From: Marinicella sediminis
GTDB taxonomy: Bacteria > Pseudomonadota > Gammaproteobacteria > Xanthomonadales > Marinicellaceae
NCBI RefSeq assembly: GCF_002000055.1
Contig: NZ_MVBD01000007.1
Location: 62,001 to 126,000, forward strand
Direction of reading: 5' to 3'
DNA: 64,000 nt
How positions within the stretch are numbered: position 1 is the stretch's first letter; every line of letters starts with the position of its first letter. Made by a program: the position numbers and the translations under genes. Below are positions 56,875-64,000 of the stretch, one piece after another. The notes under the pieces were generated by a model that saw only the letters and a program-made list of their open reading frames with translations, ran no database searches and had not been told where the DNA came from.

Positions 56875-59586
56875 TCAGTAATTACAGAACTGATGGCCGT
56901 AGTTGATGCTGCTGTTACTGTCATCACCGGGAATCTGAACGCCATTGATGCTGACCAGCTCGGTGGTGAATAACAGACTGGCTTTGGGGGTTTCCAGACA
57001 GATCAAATCCCAGTCAAGTTGCCAATCAAAGGTACCCAGACCTGGCAGCTGACACTCATACATGACGGCCAAGTTGGGATCAACAAATGGCAGGCTGTTT
57101 GGATCCAACTCAACACACTCAGCGGGCAATTGGCTGACCGCTGCCTGCCCAACCACACTGGGGTGTTTATACAGGGCATGTCTGGTGACCACATGGCGGG
57201 CAGAAATGTCACCGGTGTTAGTCACCGTTACCCGGGGCAGCGGGTCTTTGCTGAAGAATGAAAAAGACGATTGCACATCTGTACTTTCGATCAGTTCTAT
57301 GATGATGGCTGTGAAAGCGGTCTGACCCAGCACATCTGTGGCGGTGGCTCTGAGCACATAATGACCGGATTGGGTCAATGCATTGGTGACAAAGGTCCAC
57401 TGCGAGCGATTTCCAAAACCACTGTCAATCACTTCATCGGTATAGGCATTTTCCACTTCCCAAAACACCGACACCGGTCCCCGGTCATCACTGGCTGTTG
57501 CTGTCATGCTGTGGATCCCACCGATGGCGACCAATTGCGCTGCCGCCGCAGGATCAATGATGCTGACCACGGGCTTGGCATCAATGTTAAAAGAACCCAT
57601 GACTGAAGCCGGCTGACCAGCACTGTCTACCACCTCTGCTTCAATCAGATAGTGACCTGCCTGGGTCAGTGGTTGGGTCACAAAGCTGTAGTTGCTGTCA
57701 TTGCCCACCCCGGTTGCAACCGGTTGATTGAGGTTTTGGTAGTAAACCGTCCAGCTGACCTGATTAATCGGGTTGTCATCAACCACCTGTGCCTGCAAGG
57801 TCACTTGCTCACCCACCGCGAAATACTGACCTTCACCAGGACTGGTGAGGATAATCACCGGCACATCGTCGTCATTGACCGTCAGTTGATGGCTATCCGA
57901 GACCTGCTGTCCAGCGGTGTCGGTCACCCTGGCAGACACCAGGTAACTGCCTGGAACATTGAACACCGGGGTGTTCAGATTGATGTTGGGGTTAGTCCCT
58001 GACACCGACAAGTCATGGGTGGCCACCACCGTTGGTGGGTTGGTACCCAAGTCAGAAATGGTCCAGTTGGCCGCTGCCACGCCATAGTCGTCACTGACCG
58101 AGGCGCTTAACTGAAAGCTGCTGACCGGTTCAATGAGCTGATTGTTGAGCGGTGAGGTGATGGCCAGAGTTGGGGCGCTGTCCACCGGATTGGTGTTGGA
58201 TCCTTTGGTGGCCATCTGATAGCGGCGACATGGCTCAGTGACTGCCTGAGAAACCGGATCATAACCCGCGCACTCTGTTAAAAACCGCACGTTATCGGCA
58301 TTGAAGTTAGAAGATGGATTGCTGTTGGTGAACCGGCCGATCGGCTGGCCACTGATCACCACTTCAGGGGTAGAAAGGTGAGGAATGCGGTTACAAGTGA
58401 AGTCACTGGGATCAGTGCCTGTGGTTTGGGTACAACCCATGAGGGTAGAAAAATCACCATCTACAGATCCCCAAATATCATACCCCCTGGCATAGGGTTC
58501 AAAAGCAACCGTACTGCCTCCGATATGTGCCGAACCAAAATTGTGCATCAGCTCATGCAAAAACACAAATTGATCGGCATTACAGGTAGAGGCATGCAGG
58601 GAAAACGAAAACCTGAACTGGTTGATATCCTGGGCATTGTACCTGGGAATGGAAGCCACCCCACAGGCTTCTGTGCCCAACACATCAGGATCGAATGGAA
58701 TGTACAGTGCCACATAGTCGGCACCTGAGTTTTCTTGCATTTGCATCAGGCTCAATGACAGCGCCGATTGTTCATCGGTCATGTGGCTGTAAGATTCAAG
58801 CTGTCCGTTGACGAATGTGATGTTCTGATATTGTGCCGGCACATTGATCGGTTGATAAGGCAATAAATTCAAACGAACCGGTACCCCAACGGCATTCGGA
58901 CCCGAATTGGCCAGGATGTAATCCGCATTCATTTTCTCATTTTGAATTTTGCCAAAAATGGGACTGCCGGAATAATACAAATCATCATCGATCACCACCA
59001 GCACATCGACCACCGAGACACCAGGTGCCACCCCGCCTTTCATGTGCGATTTGCCAGCAGGCTTGGTATCATCCAGATTCACTGAATTAAGCGCACTGAC
59101 CTCTTCTTCGAGCAGATCATCCAGGGTAGATGATTTCGACTCGGTACGGGCCAGGCGGGTACCCAACGCCGGATCGGTGTAGATTTCGAAACTCAAACCA
59201 TTTGCCATCACCAGGCCATAAGGTTGGCCCCCAATGATATTGAAGATGACCGTGCCACCGGCATCGGCAGCAGAACCCAGCGTTCCGGCCCACTGAAAAT
59301 CGCCGTTGTCATACAGGCGGGTGGTGGTCTGGGTCACCGAAAATGACCACAAGCCTTTTTTATCCACTGGTAATTGCAGGTTGAGGACCTTGTTGGTCTC
59401 GGTGACCTGAGACACATCAAAACTGATGTCCCATTCCTCAACCGATTGATTGATCGGGATCACCGCATCCAACCGCGATTTCACCGCCGGATCAATGGTA
59501 TATAAGGTCTTTTGTTTGGCATTTGCCAGCGAAATCTGGGTCAACAGCAGCACCAGTAAAGTGCCGTAACATATGTGCTTTTTCAT
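56875..59586 (-). CDS. exported M12B/reprolysin-like metalloprotease with Ig-like repeats
   Basis: The 903-residue protein has a signal peptide (ICYGTLLVLLLTQISLANA). A propeptide-like region (about 30-190) is followed by a zinc protease domain with HELMHNFGSAH at 344-354 (HExxHxxGxxH), downstream of EACGVASIPRYN. Further Cys suggest disulfides. After residue 480 come about four Ig-like or cadherin-like repeats of about 100 residues (PTLAITSPLNNQLIEP, PVIILTSPGEGQYFAVGE, PVVSIIDPAAAAQLV), then a C-terminal domain with Cys pairs. ATG 59586 has AGGAG eight bases upstream. The substrate is unknown; the repeats probably anchor or target it. Confidence 0.87.
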   Translation of the reverse strand: MKKHICYGTLLVLLLTQISLANAKQKTLYTIDPAVKSRLDAVIPINQSVEEWDISFDVSQVTETNKVLNLQLPVDKKGLWSFSVTQTTTRLYDNGDFQWAGTLGSAADAGGTVIFNIIGGQPYGLVMANGLSFEIYTDPALGTRLARTESKSSTLDDLLEEEVSALNSVNLDDTKPAGKSHMKGGVAPGVSVVDVLVVIDDDLYYSGSPIFGKIQNEKMNADYILANSGPNAVGVPVRLNLLPYQPINVPAQYQNITFVNGQLESYSHMTDEQSALSLSLMQMQENSGADYVALYIPFDPDVLGTEACGVASIPRYNAQDINQFRFSFSLHASTCNADQFVFLHELMHNFGSAHIGGSTVAFEPYARGYDIWGSVDGDFSTLMGCTQTTGTDPSDFTCNRIPHLSTPEVVISGQPIGRFTNSNPSSNFNADNVRFLTECAGYDPVSQAVTEPCRRYQMATKGSNTNPVDSAPTLAITSPLNNQLIEPVSSFQLSASVSDDYGVAAANWTISDLGTNPPTVVATHDLSVSGTNPNINLNTPVFNVPGSYLVSARVTDTAGQQVSDSHQLTVNDDDVPVIILTSPGEGQYFAVGEQVTLQAQVVDDNPINQVSWTVYYQNLNQPVATGVGNDSNYSFVTQPLTQAGHYLIEAEVVDSAGQPASVMGSFNIDAKPVVSIIDPAAAAQLVAIGGIHSMTATASDDRGPVSVFWEVENAYTDEVIDSGFGNRSQWTFVTNALTQSGHYVLRATATDVLGQTAFTAIIIELIESTDVQSSFSFFSKDPLPRVTVTNTGDISARHVVTRHALYKHPSVVGQAAVSQLPAECVELDPNSLPFVDPNLAVMYECQLPGLGTFDWQLDWDLICLETPKASLLFTTELVSINGVQIPGDDSNSSINYGHQFCNY

Positions 59587-59753
59587 CACGTCTTCTCCTT
59601 GGATTGAATCACCTGTACAACAGGCTCCTTATTCTCCAGACGAAAAATCACAAGCTGTCTTGTCAAAAAAAATGAAAAAAAGAGATAAATTGCACTTTTA
59701 CAGCACCTGGCAGACAGGGCTATACCATCAAAATACAGGAACCGAGCGAAGAA

Positions 59754-60677
59754 TCACCAGGTGTTTTGCTGCTCGCCGATGCGCTGTGCCCAGTCAGCCC
59801 CCAGGTCAGCGGCCGAAACCCCAGCCAGCTCGGTCAGGTGAGCCACCGACGTGGTGCCAAGCAAGGCCGAACTGAAATGTGGCTGTTGTAACACATAGGC
59901 CAGCGCCAATTGAGTCGCAGCATGCTCTGGGTGGTTATTAAGAAAAGCCAGGGTTTTGGCCTGCCTGAGTTGGTGGCGGTTGTTCTTCCAGGCCCGCAAC
60001 CAATACCAGATTGATTTCAACCCACGAAACTGTTTGAAGCGTTGGTCATACAAACCACCAGCCAGAGCGCCGGCCACGAACACATCAAACCCCTGCTCCC
60101 GCCATTTGGCCAGTTGAGGAATGCGCTCGGGCCTGAGGATGTTGAAATCCGGCATCAGACATTGGAACTGACCCGATTCAACCGTCAATTTAATGATGTG
60201 GTCATCAAAAGCATTGACCCCAACCAGACCGATTTTGCCTTCTGCTTTGAGGGATTCCAACAGACCAAAAACGTCGTCATTGAAGTCTTCCGGATTGGGC
60301 CCGTGCAAATAAAACACCGGCAACTGCCCCAGCCCCAAATCACGCAACGACTGCTCACAGGAACGGCGCAACCACTCCGGCGAAAAATCTTTACATAAAC
60401 GCCCGTAATTTCCCACCCGGGTGCCCGCCTTGGAACTGATCAACAAGCCATCACGGGACACCTGCGATGAGGCCAAAGCCCGCCCCAACCGCGCCTCAGC
60501 ATACCCCCCGGAATAACTGTGCCCGGTATCAAAATAGGTGATCCCATGATCCAAAGCGGCATGCACCACCGCCACCGCCTGCCGTTCAGAAAAACGCTTG
60601 TTACCCCAGTAACTGGCACAGCCCAGGCCGATCTCGGAAATTGACCGATCAAGGTTGATGAGTGGGCGCTGGTTCAT
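59754..60677 (-). CDS. aldo/keto reductase
   Basis: The 307-residue protein is a (beta/alpha)8-barrel NADPH oxidoreductase: SEIGLGCASYWG at the start, ITYFDTGHSYSGGYAEARLG with the catalytic Asp/Tyr pair, SSKAG with the Lys, FYLHGPN with the His, and a NADPH-binding C-terminus (SSALLGTTSVAHLTE). The substrate is unknown; the sequence is closest to broad-range bacterial AKRs. It sits alone between exported protein genes. Confidence 0.9.
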   Translation of the reverse strand: MNQRPLINLDRSISEIGLGCASYWGNKRFSERQAVAVVHAALDHGITYFDTGHSYSGGYAEARLGRALASSQVSRDGLLISSKAGTRVGNYGRLCKDFSPEWLRRSCEQSLRDLGLGQLPVFYLHGPNPEDFNDDVFGLLESLKAEGKIGLVGVNAFDDHIIKLTVESGQFQCLMPDFNILRPERIPQLAKWREQGFDVFVAGALAGGLYDQRFKQFRGLKSIWYWLRAWKNNRHQLRQAKTLAFLNNHPEHAATQLALAYVLQQPHFSSALLGTTSVAHLTELAGVSAADLGADWAQRIGEQQNTW

Positions 60678-60806
60678 GGGGCAAAGGTTAACAAAGCGAA
60701 TATCATCTGCTCAGTTTATCGGGGAAGGCTCAGGAAGTCACCCACTGAAGAACAGATTGTGGCTGAGGAATTTCACAAACAGACTCAGGGAAATCACAGC
60801 CTGAAC

Positions 60807-61088
60807 CTAATCACCTGAACCAGCTTCGTCAGATTGACGTGGTTTGCCATCCTGGCCCATCAAACGCCTGGTTTCCTGCCAATCTTTTGCGGCTGCTTTT
60901 TTGTTGTAATCCGGGTCCGTCAGCAACTGAAAGAAATCATAACCCAGTGAGATAAATACCAGCAACAAGATGATTTGCAGTGGCCAGCTTTGCACCACAT
61001 CATAAGGCAACAGGAACACCACCAGGATGATCAATGCCTGACACCTTCTGAACAGAAAAAACAACCATTGATATGCTTTTGAGATCAT
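60807..61088 (-). CDS. small two-helix membrane protein
   Basis: I do not recognise this 93-residue protein. It has two hydrophobic segments (about 6-28, AYQWLFFLFRRCQALIILVV, and about 37-55, PLQIILLLVFISLGYDFF), then a charged cytoplasmic tail (LLTDPDYNKKAAAKDWQET, DGKPRQSDEAGSGD). ATG 61088 overlaps the stop of a possible micro-ORF (ATGA). Function unknown. Confidence 0.55.
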   Translation of the reverse strand: MISKAYQWLFFLFRRCQALIILVVFLLPYDVVQSWPLQIILLLVFISLGYDFFQLLTDPDYNKKAAAKDWQETRRLMGQDGKPRQSDEAGSGD

Positions 61089-61249
61089 TGACACAGTACA
61101 TCATTGCTTTGGATTCGAAGCTTAACTGGTACCCGGAAACGACCTTTTTTCATCGGTTCAATGCCCATCAACATAATCACTGCTGCATCGCTTGTCATCA
61201 GGCTGCAGGCTGATTCAGACTCAACTGCGGAAATGCCAGTGCTGCGCAT
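61085..61249 (-). CDS. possible 54-residue ORF upstream of small membrane protein
   Basis: A frame from ATG 61249 to a TGA that overlaps the next ATG by four bases. The protein (start MRSTGISAVESESACSL, middle MLMGIEPMKKGRFRV, end LRIQSNDVLCQ) matches no family I know and has no strong ribosome site. Its fit in the 15-base gap behind the Tim44-like gene and the ATGA overlap are the only support. Confidence 0.3.
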   Translation of the reverse strand: MRSTGISAVESESACSLMTSDAAVIMLMGIEPMKKGRFRVPVKLRIQSNDVLCQ

Positions 61250-61264
61250 TACACCTGATTTCCA

Positions 61265-62002
61265 TCAGGCCCTGAGGTCAGACACCACGGTGCTTTCAAT
61301 GGCCGGTAATTCTTTGACCAGTTTGGCATAAGACAGTGACATGCTGCCCTCTTCGATGTCAGACACTTTCCACTGACCATCCATCATGGTGAATGACCAA
61401 ACCGTCTCCACATCTTTGTAACGTCGAGAGCCTTCAACCACTTTTCCGGAATCGCGCTGTTGCAGGTAGTCCTGCATGTTGGCTGCCATCAAAATCACCA
61501 CCACAGACCCTTCGTGTTCGGCGTCTTGATTGCGATGCACAAACAACAGGGGTTTGATGGTGTTGATTTTTTTGACCTGACATATGTTCTGTAAACCGGC
61601 TTTTTTCCAGCGCTCCAGGTGCACCATCTGCTGATTCTGCCAGTACCAGTCCGTCATCCACCGGCTGACGCCTGACAGGTCTTGCTGTTCCCAACCGGAA
61701 TGGACCCGGTAAAAACAATCCTTGGCTCTTTCCTGTATCTTCAGCCAATCAAACTGGGCGCTGTATCCAGCCATGAAACGCAGGTCCTTGCGGGCCCGTC
61801 GCTCAGACAGCTTCTCACGCAATAAGGCGTAGATGATCAGTGGCAAGAAGACGATGGTCAGTACCACCAGCAAAACCCGCCCCCAGAATGACTCAAATAC
61901 CGCACTGGCTATTTTCCCACCAGGACCCGCCAACGCCGGCTCAGCCAACATCAGCAACGCCAGCACCACCAGGGCCAGTTTGATAAAGTTATGTTGATTC
62001 AT
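61265..62002 (-). CDS. Tim44-like membrane protein
   Basis: The 245-residue protein has a signal-like hydrophobic start (LALVVLALLMLAEPALAG), a membrane helix (about 42-62, GRVLLVVLTIVFLPLIIYALL), and a Tim44-like alpha/beta domain (about 85-235) in the NTF2-like fold (DWLKIQERAKDCFYRVHSGW, MQDYLQQRDSGKVVEGS, VWSFTMMDGQWKVSDIEEG). In bacteria such domains are linked to membrane-protein handling. ATG 62002 has AGGAGG seven bases upstream. It may share a transcript with the small genes downstream. Confidence 0.8.
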   Translation of the reverse strand: MNQHNFIKLALVVLALLMLAEPALAGPGGKIASAVFESFWGRVLLVVLTIVFLPLIIYALLREKLSERRARKDLRFMAGYSAQFDWLKIQERAKDCFYRVHSGWEQQDLSGVSRWMTDWYWQNQQMVHLERWKKAGLQNICQVKKINTIKPLLFVHRNQDAEHEGSVVVILMAANMQDYLQQRDSGKVVEGSRRYKDVETVWSFTMMDGQWKVSDIEEGSMSLSYAKLVKELPAIESTVVSDLRA

Positions 62003-62286
62003 GATGATTCCTCCTTGAATAAAACAGTTCAGTTGATTATATGCCGACAGAAAGCCGCTGTGAATCATTCCGCGCGCTTTCTGTATTGTTCTGGCTCAGA
62101 ATTGAAGCATTGACATGTATTTCTGAACAGAACTTTTATTATAAAACTCATTTAAACCTAGGTATTCAAATAACAATGCAGTTTGATGATTCATGCTCAT
62201 TTAATTGCTTTTTTTACAGGGTCTAACATACTACCCAATTATTAGAAATACAAAACGAGCTTATCCGTTTACAACCCTCGAATTGT

Positions 62287-62736
62287 CTATTCCTTAATTG
62301 TGTAGCAAGATTCAACCAATCCATCATTTATTGATTCAACTCTTGATACATCTGTTAAGTAATAGTTTTTAGTATTATATTTTTCAGGCTTCTTTAATAC
62401 AGCTGTAATTCCAACATATTTATTAAAACAATTAACCGAGCTTACCAGATCACCATTTTTGGTTGAGTCTTGGATAGAAACACTGATGCCTCCTAATGAA
62501 AAATCAGACTGCTCTTTATTAAGATATAACATCAGTGGAAATTCAATTAGATATCCAGTTACATATACTCTTTTATTCTCATATAGTTCAGGCTTTTGAG
62601 TGATATTAACAATATTTGCCTCCAAAAATGCACTACTGGAAAATTCGCTCGATCTGTCTCCTGAGATAAAAAAGACAGTGAAAAAAATCATAAACAGTAA
62701 TATCAAACAATTAATTACTTTCTGGACGGTACCCAT
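62287..62736 (-). CDS. exported/anchored OB-fold-like small protein, immunity candidate
   Basis: The 149-residue protein begins with a hydrophobic helix (VINCLILLFMIFFTVFFIS). The rest has a beta-barrel pattern (ANIVNITQKPELYENKRVYV, GYLIEFPLMLYLN, KYVGITAVLKKPEKYNTKNY), resembling a widespread small family with an IANPEKYDGKRVRVIGYL-like start. This likeness is from memory, not a search. The start at 62736 has GAGAGG eight bases upstream, inside the last codons of the RHS gene, giving a 26-base overlap. Position directly behind an RHS C-terminal domain and equally AT-rich DNA make it a candidate immunity protein. Its one helix suggests that it stays at the membrane, useful if the toxin acts in the periplasm or membrane. 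Confidence 0.6.
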   Translation of the reverse strand: MGTVQKVINCLILLFMIFFTVFFISGDRSSEFSSSAFLEANIVNITQKPELYENKRVYVTGYLIEFPLMLYLNKEQSDFSLGGISVSIQDSTKNGDLVSSVNCFNKYVGITAVLKKPEKYNTKNYYLTDVSRVESINDGLVESCYTIKE

Positions 62737-64000
62737 ATACTTTACCTCTCAATATTAAAAAACTAGGTGCATTCGCACTGTTTGCTAAATTTTGTAGATG
62801 ATTTGAAAACGAACTTAACGGATTTCTGCTATTTATAGTCGGGGCTATAACCACCACGCCAAAGTAGTCATATTGACCAGATGAGAGATAAGTTCTATTG
62901 GTTCCAAACATTTCCCACTGTCCGCCATGTTGATAAGGGAGAAAATCTGTTTCACTTTTATTATAAACGATTCCACTTTCAGCAGTTTCTGGCGAAACAA
63001 AAGACATAGTAGCATCAACTTTTTTCCAATAAAAAATATGTTTATGAGCAGAAATTAATGCCACACCTAAAGGGCGGTTATTCCATTCATCAGAATAATT
63101 TAAAAAGTCATCTTCGGCTACTTTTAGCTCAAATTTCAGTTTTTTAATGGCTTTGTCAAAAATTTCTCTCTCCTTAACAGACATTCCCTTTCTCTCTGCT
63201 CTTGAGATACTGAGCCTTCTCTTTTCTTCACGATGGAGCTCTGCATTGAAAGCACGGGAAAAAGCTCCAGTTACCGCACCATTGACAAACTTACCTCCGG
63301 TGGCCTCTGAAATGGTGCCGCCGACAATGGCTGCCACCGCAATCCTCATTGGGGCACCTCCTGTTTCTATGTTATCGATGCCAGGGGATAGGGCCTCAGT
63401 GGCACCTGCTGATGCAAAGCCATGACCAAACTTACCACCCTGTAGCACCGAAGAGGCGCCACCCACCATGCCATGCATGGCCACTTTACCGGCAAACTGT
63501 CCGGCTGACAATCCGGTGTTGGCAAACTCCTTAAAATCAGCCGCTTTGACGTTCTTGGCCTTCACTTTATCAAAGGACTCACCGATGCCATGGAATGCAG
63601 CAGCGGTGAAGGCGCCAATCAGGGCCCCTTTGGTGCCACCGGTGATGGCTCCAGAAACCGCTCCTTTGAGCATGATTGCCAGGTACTGACCGCCCACCGG
63701 GATAAAACTCACAGCGATTGAAGCCAGCGGTCGTCCCCAGTTTTTCAGGAACACATCCATGGACCAGTATCCGGTTGGATCGTTCAATGACAGTGGATTA
63801 TTACCCACATAGGAATAGCGGTTCAGGCTCTGCGTGTCAAAAGGATCCTGGATGTGCGGATCAGCCTGCAAAAAGCGACCCAGGGTGGGATCATAAATCC
63901 GGCCATTCATATGAATGATGCCGACATCATCCAGATGCTCATGCCCGGTAAACCCGCGGGTGGTGGTGGCAATGAACACATCAAAGTCAGGGTTACTCAA
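62711..64000 (-). CDS. RHS repeat protein, C-terminal part (5' end outside window)
   Basis: The frame is open to the window edge, and the first codons match the inside of an RHS core (TRGFTGHEHLDDVGIIHMNG, RIYDPTLGRFLQADP, NRYSYVGNNPLSLNDPTG), so the true start lies upstream. After DPTG, about 190 Gly/Ala-rich residues (FIPVGGQYLAIMLKGAVSG onward) form the usual linker after the core. From about residue 260 (AELHREEKRRLSISRAERKG) to the end is an unfamiliar, Lys/Glu-rich domain of about 170 residues with a beta-rich end (FGVVVIAPTINSRNPL, SFLILRGKVYGYRPESN). RHS tails are usually toxins. The final 0.5 kb is clearly more AT-rich than the core. Confidence 0.85.
   Translation of the reverse strand: MSNPDFDVFIATTTRGFTGHEHLDDVGIIHMNGRIYDPTLGRFLQADPHIQDPFDTQSLNRYSYVGNNPLSLNDPTGYWSMDVFLKNWGRPLASIAVSFIPVGGQYLAIMLKGAVSGAITGGTKGALIGAFTAAAFHGIGESFDKVKAKNVKAADFKEFANTGLSAGQFAGKVAMHGMVGGASSVLQGGKFGHGFASAGATEALSPGIDNIETGGAPMRIAVAAIVGGTISEATGGKFVNGAVTGAFSRAFNAELHREEKRRLSISRAERKGMSVKEREIFDKAIKKLKFELKVAEDDFLNYSDEWNNRPLGVALISAHKHIFYWKKVDATMSFVSPETAESGIVYNKSETDFLPYQHGGQWEMFGTNRTYLSSGQYDYFGVVVIAPTINSRNPLSSFSNHLQNLANSANAPSFLILRGKVYGYRPESN

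Noticed and set aside
1-64000. CRISPR arrays, tRNA/rRNA genes, insertion sequences, attachment sites
   Set aside because: I looked for regularly spaced repeats, cloverleaf-like segments, transposase frames and terminal repeats and saw none convincing; a tRNA or repeat scan by program would be the decisive check.

Overview
The window looks like chromosomal DNA from a marine gammaproteobacterium near the Xanthomonadales/Lysobacterales, most like Marinicella or Wenzhouxiangella. This is inferred from gene content only. The markers are rdgC, slyD, an E. coli-type cca with an HD domain, bioB/bioF, an exported protein with an IPTL-CTERM-like tail, and an unusually large set of exported beta-rich proteins, several sharing a C-terminal IF-x-DGF-D/E-like tail. 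I found no rRNA, tRNA, CRISPR array, insertion sequence or prophage. Most of the window has mid-range base composition; the exception is an AT-rich patch at about 62.1-63.2 kb.

Layout. 0-3.9 kb: 3' part of a kinase/M23/aminotransferase fusion, slyD, and an IPTL-CTERM protein. 3.9-8.0 kb (minus): an operon of ECF sigma factor, membrane anti-sigma factor and two exported HEAT-repeat proteins. 8.1-11.1 kb: LysE-type exporter, DUF4166 protein plus saccharopine dehydrogenase-like protein, and two very small Arg/Asp-rich proteins. 11.3-18.6 kb: a tight plus-strand operon, rdgC-HD hydrolase-slt-cca-M14 peptidase, mostly joined by ATGA overlaps. 19-25 kb: a 1507-residue multi-domain glycosyltransferase, a convergent methyltransferase and a small exported protein. 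25-30.6 kb: gamma-glutamyltransferase, an unknown pair, an AraC regulator, an S41 peptidase and a GNAT enzyme. 30.6-38.6 kb: a BNR/sortilin-like exported protein with a LolA-like partner, a beta-lactamase-fold hydrolase, a 2OG-Fe(II) oxygenase, an SGNH hydrolase and upp. 38.8-44.3 kb: a soluble sugar dehydrogenase-like protein followed by a giant dihaem protein, closed by a clear terminator. 44.5-48.4 kb: bioB, bioF and a Na/Pi cotransporter. 48.7-55 kb: FG-GAP protein, second serine hydrolase, CAP-like protein and two diguanylate cyclases. 55-62 kb (minus): exported structural-type proteins, an M12B/reprolysin-like metalloprotease with Ig-like repeats, aldo/keto reductase, small membrane protein and Tim44-like protein. 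62.3-64 kb (minus): the end of an RHS protein with a variable C-terminal domain, overlapping a small gene that is a good immunity candidate.

How they may fit together. The recurring theme is the cell envelope and secreted proteins: sigma/anti-sigma sensing linked to exported HEAT proteins, several exported hydrolases, glycan-linked enzymes, and an RHS polymorphic effector. Part of biotin synthesis (bioB, bioF) is present; bioA, bioC, bioD and bioH are not in the window.

Best candidates for undescribed biology: (1) the RHS C-terminal domain with its overlapping OB-fold-like partner, (2) the shared C-terminal tail motif on four unrelated exported proteins, and (3) the ECF sigma/anti-sigma/HEAT operon.
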